NCBI RefSeq assembly: GCF_002775205.1 | Contig: NC_036456.1 | Coordinates: 4,603,463-4,667,462, forward strand | Direction of reading: 5' to 3' | Source: Xiphophorus maculatus | Lineage: Eukaryota > Chordata > Actinopteri > Cyprinodontiformes > Poeciliidae | DNA length: 64,000 nucleotides | Shown: piece after piece, positions 19,882 through 32,110 of the stretch | Numbering within the stretch: the first letter of the stretch is position 1 | How the letters are laid out: every line of letters starts with the position of its first letter | Position numbers and translations under genes: made by a program | The notes under the pieces: generated by a model | What the model was told of the DNA's origin: nothing | Database searches by the model: none | The model's input: only the letters and a program-made list of their open reading frames with translations

Positions 19882-20935
19882 AGTTCTATTTCAAGCTACA
19901 TCTATATTTATATATTTACGCTCGGTTCTTTTCTCCCGTGACTGTGTCTGATGTCTTGGAGACTTTGAGAGATATAATACCAGTTCTCACCTTTTCATAC
20001 TTTTTGCTTCTGTTTTGTTTGCTGATTTATATTCAACTCATGCACGAGGCTCAAGGCAATTCTCAGTGCTGCATTGGAAAAACTTCCTGCTGAGAGCTGT
20101 ACATGCTAATAAATGAAAAATATATACATAACAACGAAAGTGGTGTCATAGGACTTTCCGCAGAGAAAGACAGCTTTTGTTTTGTTTCCTTTCTTGATAT
20201 GAAATTGGTTTATGAATGGTCAATCTTTGGAGTATTGTAAAGTTTAACATCTCCTCTTGGTGTGTTTTTCACTTTTTCCATCAGTGCTGCCCTAAAGGAA
20301 CAGGAAGTGTTTCAAACCTTTCCTGCAAAACTGACATGATTCATGTTAGAAACAAAATTATTTTGGATTCTGGCTGCAGCATCTCTTTTGTCCATGCATG
20401 ATACATAAAAAGAAAAGAAAAGAAAAAAACAAAACGATGTTCTGAAGGTTCCGCGCAGATTGTTGGCCCTCTGTGTTCTCTAACCTTTTCTACATTTCTT
20501 TCAGCATTATTTCCTGCTTCCCTATATAATCTTCTGGGTACTCCACCTGTTCAGTCATGCTGTCTTTTTTTTTTTTAAGTCAGAGTGATGAATAATCCCA
20601 AAGCAGAGAGCAGAGCTGCTGGATGTGAACACCACGATCTTTGCCCGGTTGCAAGTTTCTCTCAGCAGGGTGATTACGTTTTCAAGTTTTGTCAGGTTAC
20701 ACCTTCCAGATTCCTGCCGATTGAGCTAATAATCAATTGATTGAGCTAATTTATATAAGTTAGAACTGAAATTTCTTATCACACCTTTCTAGCTCATAGC
20801 CCGTCCAGTAAAGTAGGCTAATCATTTTGTCAAGAAACAAAACAAACCATATTTTCACCATATGATTCATACATATGTATAGGATACAAATACAAATGTC
20901 ATAGTTTCAAACTAAACGTTTAATTCTAAATTTAC

Positions 20936-21190
20936 AAACTAAATATTTAGCTCAGAAATAAAATATTTAGCAGATAGGCTAAATATTTAGCTTGCTAGCT
21001 AAATATTTGGGTTGCTAACTGAATATTTGACTTGCTAGCTAATAATTTAGCAAGTAAGCTAAATATTTTGCTGGCTAACTAAATATCTGGGTTTATAACA
21101 GAATAATTAGTTGTTGGGTTTTTTTTTAACCTAAACACTAACTCTTTAGAAAGTAAACTAAATATTTAGCTTGGCATGCTAAATATTTAA
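20936..21190. repeat. Diverged GCTAAATATTTA minisatellite
   Basis: At least ten variants of a roughly 20-base unit built on GCTAGCTAAATATTTAGCTT follow one another, with point changes and small gaps. A short related stretch lies at about 37045-37105. Confidence 0.75.
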
Positions 21191-24100
21191 TTTCAAAAGT
21201 CGAACATTTTTTGACTCCATCCGAAAGTTTTCCGACGGTGGCTGAAAATGTCGAAAAAAATGTGAGTTTCGAAACTTCGCATGTTTTTTTTCTAGAATAT
21301 TTACCTGAGGTTTTTTTTTTAAATTATTATTATTGTTGTTTTTTGGGGGGGAGGGGGCGGAAATGATGTTTTTACAATGTCAGAAGTACGCCATCGCGTT
21401 TCAGACTGCACCTTAAAGGAACTTGAACCGTGTGTAGTAAGTTTGAAGTGTAGGAGCAGCTTATGTGATGCTCGGTTGATCTGGTTCCCCTGATTCCGTT
21501 ACTTGACTAACATATTTAGTTAGATAACAAAACATACATTTTATACATGAATGAGAAGACTCGATTATTGACGTTTAGGAACTTCCTCCAAGCTCTTTCA
21601 CCAAGGAGGATGTGCTGCTCACGCGGACGGGCGCTGGAAAAGGAAAGTGGCTCATTTGCTTAAAAAACCCAGACAGGGTCTAAAGAGAACCAGCAGGGGG
21701 CGTTCAAGCACCGTGGTTTTAGTGAAAGGAGTGGACGGGGTCGTGGCTGACATTGTGGTTTGGCAGAAGCAGCAGGGATAAGCCTGAGGGGAAACACCCG
21801 CTCGGTGTTGGTGACACCGTGGAGCAGCTAGCGTCTCTGAAAGGCAGCAGCAGCACATAAAGTCCTGCTGGCTGCTGTGTCAACTCACTCAAGGAGCAAA
21901 ACACAGCGGCCCAGCCAAAGCTGCTGCAGACCAACACCCTGCTTCCCAATGACGTCCCACCTGAGCCGCCAGCTGTGACTGGAGCCCAGCAGCTTGCTCT
22001 GAATGCTAATGAACAATGAGGGTAAATTACCTCCAGCTGGGAGGAGGTCTTTTTTTTTTTTTTACAGCTAGCTATTCATTTATTTCATGTGTGTTATTTT
22101 GACATAAAAGTTTTGAATGGAAAGGAAAGTCCTTGTATTTTCCCAACCCGTGAAGAACTTTTTATACCTTTCTCTGAATTGAAAATATTGATACCTTATA
22201 AGCCATTGAGTCAAATTACATACAAACACGAAGGCATGGAGGAATTCCACTCACCAAAATATTTAAAAACGACCTGAACTGCGACGTGGAAGAGCAAAAT
22301 TAAAAGACGCTCCCAACACATTTCCCTGCATTTCATGATGACCCCGTGCTAATCATGAAATATACATGACTTCCTGCTAGAGCCCATCAGTCCTGCCCTC
22401 ACACTTTCAGTTTTCCTCACCCTCCTGTCCCCCTTGCTTTAAATCAGTTAAGATGTCTAATGTGCATGGTAAGCAAACATGTTACAATTAAAATTGTTCC
22501 AACAGGTCCAGGGTAAAGGGGGGTTGAGTCTGTGCTCAGACGACTGGGGTGAGGTGAAACACCCAGAGGGCGGCTGGGTGGGTTTCCACAGAGAGGGATC
22601 TGTGGGTGGGCTGCTAATGGCAAGTGGCTCGGCCCTCTGGGGGAATCTGACTGAACGGGAGAGAATCCTGAGCGTTCCTGGTGGAAAACGTGAGACAAAA
22701 TGTTGGCAGAACAGGAAGGGTTTGGGTTTTGTTGCGGAACAGCTATTAAAGTTTTAGGATATTAAAATTTTATGCTTTTTGCAGCAAAGTGAGAGCTGCA
22801 TATAAAACTCCGGTGACTCAGTCCGTAGGATTTACATGAACACGTTGCACAGATGCGCAACCAAGAAACGAAACATCAAATTGTGCAATTATATGATTAA
22901 TGGAAATGCAGCTACTGACACCAAATATTTTTTTTTTAAAAAAAAGCTGACCTGGACAGAATGCACAGGTTTCTGCATTAAACAATCACAAACTTACATA
23001 AATAATATCGAGACATATTTGCAAGGGTTGGCTCCAGCTGTGAGAGAAGAAGCTTACATTCTGAGGGAGAAGCAGAAACGACACGGAAGTTAAAAGGGCT
23101 AATGATAAGTGAGTGGGTGCAGCTGTGGAAAGAAGCAGGTAGAGACTAATGAGGAAATAATTAACAGCTGCGACGGGGAGAATAATGGTAGGAAAAACCG
23201 ACAGAAACTGAAAGAATGAAAGGAATCCTGAGCAGTGAATAGAAATAAACACGACTCTAACAAAACAAATCCAAAACACAAACAACAAGAATAACCGAAT
23301 TAACACAAGGAATAAACTAAAATAGTAAAATATAAGAAAGCAATGAAATATTATCAAAGTAGAAAATATCCGAACCACTGGATCATGATAATTAGGCCTT
23401 CACAGAATGACTTTATACATATTTATTGTCCAACACAAATGGACTCTACTTGTTCAGGCTCCATCTGAAGGAATTTAGTCAAACTGAATTTCCTTTAGAT
23501 GCATCCGAGTAAAGGGGGATTTTCAGATTTTTAACTGTAAAACGCTTAAAAACACAACTTTCTTACATCTCCACAACTCTGCAGTACACTGCTGTACGAT
23601 GTACGATGTTGGTACATCGTCTACGGCCTATATTGAAAACCAATTCTTTTAATTGTACAGTGTGTAAAAAAACAAAAATCAGCAGAGAGATACTGCAGGT
23701 TGCTGGTTTCGGGCTCAGCTGAAGCACTGCGGTTGGTCCGTGGTCAGGTGTCGGGTTCTTCAGCTGCTGCTTTAAATGCAGCGTTCGTATGCGCATAATC
23801 GGCTGTTACACGTCGAAACTTTATTACTGATAAATGGAGACAGATGATTCGCCATGATGCTCCCCTCCGCCCCCCGGAGGGACAAGCTGAAAGGGATAAA
23901 GACGCATCGAAACTGTTTTATTCCGAGAGGAAAGCCGTCGCAATTCTGCTTAAAGTCACTCCTGACTGCAGATTGGCAAATGGCACAAAACAGTCATTAC
24001 ATGAGATTTGTAACTTTAGACATATATGAGCAGGAAATTATGTAAAGAAGCCTGGAGCATGACGTTTTCCTGGGGGAGACATGGTTATTTCACCCTCGAC

Positions 24101-24334
24101 AAATATCTTCACCAAAGGACTTCATTCTTGACCTGACTTTAGTGGGTGTAAACTTACTGATTCAAAACGGATAGACACATCCTGGATAAACCTGTATGGT
24201 TTGAATTTTTTATCTAACAAACTATTTCCAAAAAGGGAACTAAAAGGCAAAAAAATTAAAAATAAAAAATTGACCAAATGTTGCTGTTTTAAAATTTGAG
24301 TTCGATTTTATTTCGGACAATAAAATAAGCCGGG
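21191..24334. other. Intergenic region without recognised genes
   Basis: The stretch contains a G-run (GGGGGGGAGGGGGCGG, about 21345), a CTCF-like site at 21690 and T tracts. Open frames up to 130 codons (for example 22986-23378 minus) are AT-driven or lack any family feature. Compact, less AT-rich blocks at 22320-22440 and 22500-22700 could be regulatory. Confidence 0.45.
21690..21704 (+). promoter_or_regulatory. CTCF-like motif
   Basis: CCAGCAGGGGGCGTT is a near-consensus CTCF core, between grpel1 and sorcs2 and about 17 kb upstream of the sorcs2 ATG. Confidence 0.5.
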
Positions 24335-24934
24335 TTAAAGGAGCAGTATTATGTATTTTTCAGCCACATAGTGCCACTTTGTAGCACAATCAAATGACTG
24401 TGTTACCTTCAGTTGGTGTATATATCAAATATGACTCGAAAGAATTTTGACTTCGTAATTTAACGCCTTGAAATTGGGTCTGTTTCACTTTAAGAAGCTC
24501 CTTCTCTTCCCGAAAATCCACCTTCAGGAAATCATCATAACACTGCTCCTCTATTAACCCTCTAACAATGTTTTTACCAGCGTTGCACTGAGACGTAGCT
24601 CCTATGACGAGCTCGGCAGATGTTCCACCAGGTGTTTGCTAATTGCTTCTGGCTAGTCTGAAGGAGCTGATGGGGAAAAGGAACGCTCAGAAACATGGAG
24701 GATTGGAAACTTCAGCTTTGAGGATTAGCTTCATCCTCGAACAAGGGAAATAGTCCGCCCAGGCGTTTTGGACAGCTGAACGGTTGCCATGGAGATTGAA
24801 GGGTATCTCTAAAATGACCTGAAAGAATCAAAGCAACACACCAAGTACATTTTTGATCAGGGAATAACATTGTAACCATTACAACATGACGTAAATCTCA
24901 AAATAGTCGATTTTACACAATACTGTCTCTTTAA
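24335..24934. mobile_element. TTAAAGG-family MITE, full-length copy
   Basis: The left end TTAAAGGAGCAGTATTATGT and the right end in reverse, TTAAAGAGACAGTATTGTGT, are imperfect terminal inverted repeats. The unit is about 600 bp with no transposase frame. Other copies lie at 1815-1945 (part), 28705-28840 (part), 29421-29816 (right part) and 51592-51796 (internally deleted). Confidence 0.75.
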
Positions 24935-27900
24935 GACATCAGATTGTCTCCTTTTAGACGAATGTCCTACTCAAAACGGGAGGTTTTACCTTTTAAGATA
25001 ACCACCACCTGTTCTAAAGGCAAGGGCTGAGCGTCTTCAGAGAGAGCTAAATGCAGCTGGAGACGGGACCTTCTCTGATTAACTCCTCATCCTTGAAGGT
25101 TTATTGTAGGTCAGGGTGATTTCTCGGAGAATTAAATATGCATATAGCTCGGCTCTGCTCTTTGCTAATCAGATTTCAACCTGATAGCAGCAGGCAAATG
25201 GGTGAGCGCTGGAGAAAAGGTGACAGCAGGGCTTGCAAATGAGTTCAGTATGATCTGAAAACCCTAAAAAGAATATTCAATATTTAGGATGACAAAATAT
25301 CGGATACCCCCAATATGTTCTTCTCTCATTTTGTCGATTTCAATTTACAAACTTCGATGTGTTTTGTCAGATTGGGATAGACCAAGAAGCAATAGCGTCT
25401 AATTGAAAGGGAAATGATTTTTTCCCCCCAAACATAAACTTGAAAAGCGAGCCAGCTTGTGAAACAATATCCCACTGAACACATCTTACCGAACCAATGA
25501 TACCCAATCAACACTTTGCAGGCTGACCTTAAAATCTGAAGAAGTACAAACCTGGGTAAACTTTAATCATTTAAACCCGGTGTATGCAGTATGAGGTCGC
25601 CCACTACAGTCTGCGGGGCGTCATGAGGCTCCATGCATGAATGCCCGAACACGAAAAACATTCATGTAAACTCGTCCGGAACACGCGTGCTTCTTCATGC
25701 ACCAGTGGTGACGAGGAGCAGAGGCATTCAATCCCCACAGACGGGGTAAGTCATCAGCCGCGCTGATTTCAATCCGGGACGACAGAGTGTGACCGCAGCG
25801 AGAACGGAGGAGGACACCGGGCCCCCGCGCGCTCTCTAATGGACGGTCACACCTTTCAGACCGTGCGAGATGTGAAATATTAAAGAGGCTGAGTTTTGAG
25901 CCCAGCCTCATTTTCCGGCATTAACGCTCGGTGCTAATTTTAAGCGTCCCTCTGCTCCTGGAGTCTTGACGTCCAGCGGTTACTGGCAGCCAGACTCCTT
26001 CCAGGACTACTGCTCCCTCAAAACAGCGCAGCCCCGAATCATCTCTGGTCTCCGTAGGGCTTCCGTAGTTGTCGTCGCTATCGGGTGTGCTTGAAAACAG
26101 ATCACCTCGAATGGGTTTGGCAAAGAGTTCAGAGAAAAAGCTAATTGTTTTGCAAAATCAATGAGAAGGTAACAAAAATAAAAGTTCTAGTTCCACTGGC
26201 GAATTAATTCACCTATGTGAAGCCGGGATACATTTTGCACACGGGACTTAAACTAAAAGGGCTTCTTTATTCTCAAAAAGAACAGTTTTCTCTGAGTTGC
26301 AAAAATAAAGGTCAAGATATGGAGCAGAATTAGTCTTTTGTTACGTGAATGATCCATATAACACTAGTATAAAGCTCCTAACTAGCAACGGCTTCAGTAA
26401 AATGGCGCGTCATTAGCAGTAAACACAAACTTACGGAGGCCCCTAAGGGACATGGAGGATTTTGTTTCCCTTTTGCATTACCTCGCAAAAACTTTTGCGT
26501 TCTCTGGCAATAATGTACTGATAAGTTCATTCGGCATAATTGAATACTGTAAGCCTTTCTTAAGGTGGCCATCGTATTTTCTGCTATAATACAAGGCTTT
26601 CGAGAGGTTTTTCCATGTTCGTTGTGAAATATCTGAAGCTTTATATGTTTTTCTTTAGGATAGAACAGCACCACAAACCTATGATATAAACAGAAACTTT
26701 GCGTAAGGAGGAAAGAAAGAAAAAAAATACATCCAAGCTATTTGGACTACATTGTTCTGAGTTATTATCGCGAGGTAATGAGTCATCTGACAATTTTGAT
26801 TGTGTCTCTTTTGTGTTGTTAGTCTGAATGGTGCCGTTCCACCTCAACCTTATACAGACAGAAATAAACATGCAGTGAATAAATCGAGTTTCAATCACTT
26901 TTTTGCACCAAAGAGTTAAGAATAAACACGTTTTCACGGAGGCTCTTTAAATGTGCATACCTTTGAAATATGAAATTTACATTTGTGACTGTATACGAAA
27001 TAGACCGGCAAATATTGAAGTAAGCAAAGCCTATTGCGAGGGAACGCAAAAGTATAACTTTTCGCCATGTCCCCAACAGGGCTCCGTATGTAAACAAGAG
27101 GGGTCGTCTCCGTCCGCCCCCCCAGCTTCCAGTACTTTTAGACAACAGCACCACATGCTGACAAAAACAAGAATTACAACCAGTACGTGAAATAAAACCA
27201 AAACAGGGCTTACAAAATATGTATTTACAGGTGCCCATTTTTCACCTGGTTACATATGACATGTAAACATGTATGTAAGTGGAATAAAATTCCAGTTTGA
27301 TCTAACACTTCTACATCAATATCATGGAATTTTCTTTACTCAAAACAAGCTTGTATATCTTGCTGAAAAGTGGCTTGTAAGTTGGTTTTGTCTAATTTGA
27401 AGCGCACTAAGATATTTGTAGTAGAAAATGGATTTTAAAAAAAAACTTGGTAAGGTTTTGTGTTTTGGGAGTGAAGCAGACTATACGTTAGCAAGACAGA
27501 AACTGGGGGTGTGTGAAGTTATTATGCATTGAAGAGTTCATTTTGTTAGGAAATGTGACCGAACCAGTACCAGCTTCGTTTACGAAGCAGTCTAACTATC
27601 CACAAGATTAAAAATAATCAAACAGCAGTCTCATGATATGATATTATACAAGTAATAACAACAAAATGACTCAGAAATAAACCAAACAATTATTCAATTA
27701 GCTGAAATAAAATATAGTAAAACATAAATAAAAAATAAAAGAATTTAAAAGTCTGCATCTTAAGTGGTGTCAAAGGTCAGGAAAGAAGGCGACTTCTAAT
27801 CAGACAGGGCAGAGGCCTGTCTGATGTCTGAAAGAAGGTCTTTTCATAATTCAGGAGCAGCTGCAGCAAAAAGCACGGCCTCCTCTGAGCTCTGGCTGCG

Positions 27901-28624
27901 TCTTTGCCACTCACGACATTAGCATTTGGAAGACGTTTCGTTCTGGAGCGTGTTTCCCAGAATCCGCTGCAAGCAGCACCCAGGCTCGCATGTTCACGAT
28001 AAGTCAACATTATCCTCCTCACGCCTCTCAAAAAAAAGTGGGATTCTTCAAAAGCTGAACACGCTGGTGTGAACGTTATCCACAACCTGAGCAGAAAACC
28101 CTCAAACTTTAGTCAAATTCTTCACATTACTCCATGACCCTGAAGAAAATATCCAGTAAATATTTAATAGGCATCGATGATGGGCGCCGTTGGCAATATT
28201 CTGACGCCGTGTTTGCAGATGAGAGGTGTGGGTGAGCGTCCTCAGAGCGGAGAGACGGTTCAAGGAGAGGCGAACCTTGGAGCGAGGGAGTCGAGCTTGT
28301 TAGCCGGACGGATGGAGCTTTGTTCCGCATGAAGTTTTCATGGCTAATTGGACGTTATGAGGATTAATGTGCGCGTTTCACGCCTCATGATTTAGTCTCA
28401 CTGAGCCACAGGGCTGTGACGTCTGACACCGGCTGCCGTCCTCACAACACGGAGACCGAGTGATCGCTGGGAACCAATGGGTGTGTTTCGCTCCGCAGGA
28501 CCTGCACCTCGACTTTGTTGCGATTGAGTCTAAATGACCCCAGGAAGCAAATCCAACTGTTTGTGTCACACCGATCGATGCTGCTTCCACGACAGCCAGT
28601 CACCCATTTGAAGGTGTTAGCAAT
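24935..28624. other. Intergenic region without recognised genes
   Basis: The region is mostly AT-rich. A compact CpG-containing block at 25600-26060 stands out from its surroundings and might be regulatory, as might 25080-25220 (GAATTAAATATGCATAT, GCTAATCAGATT). No exon, RNA gene or transposon is recognised. Confidence 0.45.
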
Positions 28625-28690
28625 AGCTGCGTTTCCACTGACCGTATAAATGCACAGTTTGACCTTACGAAAAGAAACTGCGTATTCAGG
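28625..28690 (+). mobile_element. GCTGCGTTTCCATT-family MITE, left-end fragment
   Basis: AGCTGCGTTTCCACTGACC...ATGCACAGTTTGACC is the family's left terminus. The copy breaks off near 28690. Confidence 0.6.
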
Positions 28691-28704
28691 AAGCCATCAC
28701 AACG

Positions 28705-28840
28705 ACATTCCTCTAATTTGCCACAGCACTGAACTGAGACGTAGGTCATATAATGAGGTCAGCTGATGGTTAGTTCCTCCAGGTGTTATCTAATTACTGC
28801 TGCCTAGTCTGAAGGAGCTGAGAGGGGGCGTCACAGGGGA
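28705..28840 (+). mobile_element. TTAAAGG-family MITE, internal fragment
   Basis: The sequence matches the middle of the copy at 24335-24934 (CACTGAACTGAGACGTAG, CCAGGTGTT, CTAGTCTGAAGGAGCTGA), directly after the fragment of the other MITE family. Confidence 0.6.
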
Positions 28841-29314
28841 AGGCTGCCACAGAAGATCCCAGGGCAAACCTGTCCATATGGGGGACTATATGTTTGTTTG
28901 TTTGTGTATGGATGGATTAAATTTACTTTCACTCTCAAAGTTTCCTGGGTTAAATCAGGGTACACTCAGTCTTTCCGCAGGCTCTTCACTCTTCCAGTCC
29001 TACCTTCCATCTTATTCACACACTGCCACGGATTTGAGCACACACACATTCCCACAGAGTGATGAAATATTTAAACGTCGGCTCTCGTTTGGAAGGTGCA
29101 ATTACACGCATGCTGACAACTGGGGTCAAGAAGGGTGCAACGTAGCTACCGCACATATTGTGTGTGTTGGTGTGTCTGTGTGTGATGAATGACACCAAAA
29201 AAAATATTTTTGCAGCCTTTTTTCGCGCCTAAGATTTTCGGCTAATTTGGATATAGTCAGAGCTGCAGGCATCAAAAAGAGAGTGCAGTGGAGAAGTCAG
29301 ATGAAGTTTTCTGT
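28841..29314. other. Intergenic spacer
   Basis: GT-rich patches at 28885-28910 and 29155-29185 are the only structure. The 104-codon plus frame at 28878-29192 has no family feature. Confidence 0.4.
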
Positions 29315-29395
29315 TTGTCTCACCTGAGTAAGAAGACTCCAGGTTAAATCCTGCCCAGGGCCTCTCTGCATGTAGCTTGTATGCTCTAACTGGGC
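29315..29395 (+). mobile_element. Decayed V-SINE-like fragment
   Basis: CCAGGTTAAATCCTGCCCAG followed by GGCCTCTCTGCATGTAGCTT parallels the B-box and following region of the clear copy at 47410-47785, with many substitutions. Confidence 0.45.
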
Positions 29396-29420
29396 TAAAT
29401 AGCAAAATGTCCAAAATGGA

Positions 29421-29816
29421 CTCCTCTTGTAACCCTTCGGCAACATTTTTACCAACATTTTACTTCTCACACAATAAGGTCAGCTGAGGCGCAGTTCCAC
29501 CAGGTGTTTGCTAATTGCTGTTGGCTAGTTTGCAGGAGCAGAGCGGGGGGAGAGTCAGGAAGGAGCGCTGCTTTGTAATGCGGAAGCTACATAGCTTGGA
29601 AACTGCAGCTCCAAGGAGGAGCTTTGTCTTGAAGGCTGGGCTAGATCCATCCAAGAGTTTTGTGCAGATGAATGGTTGCCATGGGAGATTAAAGGATTTC
29701 TCAAACATCCATGAAAGAATCAATGCAACAATCCAGGTATGTTTTGATGAGGGAGTAACATTATAGCATGATGTAAAGCTGAAAAAAGCCAATTTTACAT
29801 AACACTGCACCTTTAA
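29421..29816 (+). mobile_element. TTAAAGG-family MITE, right two thirds
   Basis: The fragment shares CCACCAGGTGTTTGCTAATT, GGTTGCCATGG and GAAAGAATCAA with the full copy and ends ACATAACACTGCACCTTTAA, the family's right terminus. Confidence 0.7.
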
Positions 29817-31205
29817 GATGTCAACTTCACCTACTAAACTAAGTGGGTGGGATTAGGGCTGCTTCTAAGGAGAATATTTTCACAGGAAGCGTAGAAATAA
29901 CTTTAGTAAATTGTTGTAATTTATTTTATTCAATATTTAATAACTCCTTTCTGTATTTACTCCAAGTTTTAATGACACATTGAAATAATTTTACAAGTTG
30001 TTCATTTATTGTAGTTTGGCACGTTTCACTTTCCATACTAGTGACCCTACAAGGATTACGCAGGTATAAATATTGGATCATTTTTATTTTCAGTTAAAAG
30101 AGCTTAGATCAAGATTTTCCATATTGTGAGGTATTTACAGAGTTCAAGTAAATATAAATATAAATGCAACACGTTTTAGAATGTCTTTAATAGCCACGGA
30201 CTGCTTTGTGTTCACTTCTCAGTAACGTGAGAAACGTCTTTCGGCCTTCGACACGGGTTAAAAACCGGCATCACTAAGAGAATGTCTTTTGAACACAGGA
30301 AGCAGAGGATGAGCAGGAAGGCATAAAACGTCAAGAAACCAGGTGGAATCTGTCAGTATTTACAAAGGATTTCTGCTGCTCTGTGCAAATCAATATCAGC
30401 TGATTTAATATTAACCAGTGGCCAATTAAAAAGTTTCTCATTACCAAAGAATTGCACAGAGGGGCATTATTGGTGAAAACAGACCTTCACAAAAGCTGAG
30501 ACCTTCATAGCAAAAGTCAAAGTCTTGCTGTTGCAAAAAAAATAAAATACTAATGATAAAGTTTGTTGGAGCCATAATATGTGAGTAAAACATAAATGCA
30601 ACAGAGGAATCAGAAGAATAATCAGGAGTTGTCCAAAAGTAATTGTCAGAAAGCTCTATAAATAATACGGAACAATCAGCAAACAATTGCTGCACCAACC
30701 TTCTCCAATGCGATACTTCAAAATCCGAATGAAAAAATAAAAAGATGGAAACATGGCTAGTAAGTGGCTTCAGTATGTAATCCTGTGCCGTTCCAAGTTT
30801 TGACCCATAATTAAATTTTTGGAACAATTTGCTCAGATTCCTTTGGAATATAATGCCTTGGTTGTTGCCCGTCACTATCGTTGAGGTTTTGAGTTTCATC
30901 TTGTGTTTCTGTCTTGCTAAATGTCTTGTTGTTTTATTTATTTTCTTTAGATCTTCGCATTTTCCACTCACAATATTCATTATTGCTCCACAGGTCTTTC
31001 CATTTTTAGTTCATTAGTATTGCTGTAAAGGTCTTGCCGTATACATTAATTCCTTTAGATGAAGTTTTTTCATTTTTTATTCTTATGTTCTGGTCTTTGT
31101 GTGTCTTTCAGTTTATTTTCCTTAAATTTGTGTCAGCGTTCTCTTCTTGGTTTAAAGTCGATGTCCTCTTCAGCTTCTCTCATGTATGTTATTCATATTC
31201 CATTA
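29817..31205. other. Intergenic region; long frame at 30441-30980 (minus) not called
   Basis: AT-rich sequence. The longest frame, 179 codons on the minus strand, is rich in F, S, I and L with no recognisable domain, so I treat it as a chance frame. Nothing else is recognised. Confidence 0.4.
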
Positions 31206-31561
31206 AGCTGCCTTTACATTGACAGCAAAACATAGAATTACGAAAAAATATAAATATGCTTAACTGAAAGACGCCAAATTCTTAAAAAAACAAAACAAAA
31301 CAAAACAAAAAACACGTTTTTCCATTAAATAGTTTTGGCACCAGATGAGGTGGGTTTTTTGGCTGTATCAAAATGAGTGTCTTAAGCAAAAAAATTATTA
31401 ATTAATAAATAATAATAATAATAATAATAAAAGATCAACAATATTCTGCTACTACTGGCGAAAACCACAAAGAAGACAACAAAGACTATTTGACAAAGAT
31501 TATACAAGACCTTTTGGATAAACTTTCCACTTCTGAGTCTTATTGTTGTTTGTTAAGGTAC

Positions 31562-31586
31562 TAACAAAGGAAGTCTTCCTTTGTTA
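31562..31586. repeat. Perfect short palindrome
   Basis: TAACAAAGGAAG, one base, then its exact reverse complement. AGGAAGAC recurs immediately after, suggesting slippage or template switching. Confidence 0.85.
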
Positions 31587-31675
31587 AGGAAGACTAAATT
31601 AATACATTGTTTATTTTTTGTTTCATTATTATTTGGTTATCGACTTTTAGTTTCAAAATCTGTGTAATATTTAGC

Positions 31676-31928
31676 ATATCGAGCCACACTTCATTCCAGT
31701 AGATGGCGGTAATGCACACCTAAAACGTTGTTTGTCAACCGTCATAAGAATGAAGAAGAAGAAGAAAAGAAGAAGTTTTTTTTTGTTTGTTTTTCTTTTA
31801 AGTTGCGTTCTGATCCACACTCCATACCAGTAGGTGGCGGTAATGCACACCATTAAGTTGCTTGCCAACTGCCAATAAAAACAAAAAGAAGAAGAAGAAG
31901 AAGAAGAAGAAGAAGAAGAAGAAGAAGC
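31676..31928 (+). mobile_element. Two tandem LINE-type 3' tails with GAA repeats
   Basis: The module CCAGTAGATGGCGGTAATGC...TTGTCAACCGTCATAA plus GAA repeats occurs at about 31676-31778 and again at about 31800-31928 (CCAGTAGGTGGCGGTAATGC). This module is a common tail of fish non-LTR elements (RTE-like, by memory). The second copy ends in about 14 GAA units. Confidence 0.6.
31887..31928. repeat. (GAA)n microsatellite
   Basis: About 14 uninterrupted GAA units form a purine-only strand able to adopt triplex structure. Confidence 0.9.
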
Positions 31929-32110
31929 GGTTGCAGGATGATGGGGTAGCATGTTTTTTAATGTCTTATCGTGTGAATAAACTTATTCACGTGTGATTTT
32001 AATAGCATCTCTGGAAAAACCGCCATTGTGAAATTGTTTTTTTTTTTTTTTTTTTAGACATTAGTGGTATATCGACGAAATGCTGCTCACATCTGCAACG
32101 GAAACGCAGC

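Larger units (their letters stand above)
31206..32110 (+). mobile_element. GCTGCGTTTCCATT-family MITE, copy with nested insertions
   Basis: The left end is AGCTGCCTTTACATTGAC and the right end CAACGGAAACGCAGC. Family body words are TGGCTGTATCAAAATGAG, CTGCTACTACTGGCGAAAAC and AACTTATTCACGTGTGATTT. About 270 bases of LINE-tail-like sequence split it at about 31660-31930. Confidence 0.65.

Noticed and set aside
30441..30980. 179-codon minus-strand open frame
   Set aside because: It is F/S/I/L-rich from AT-rich DNA, with no domain, no splice or promoter context and no recognisable relative. Most likely a chance frame.
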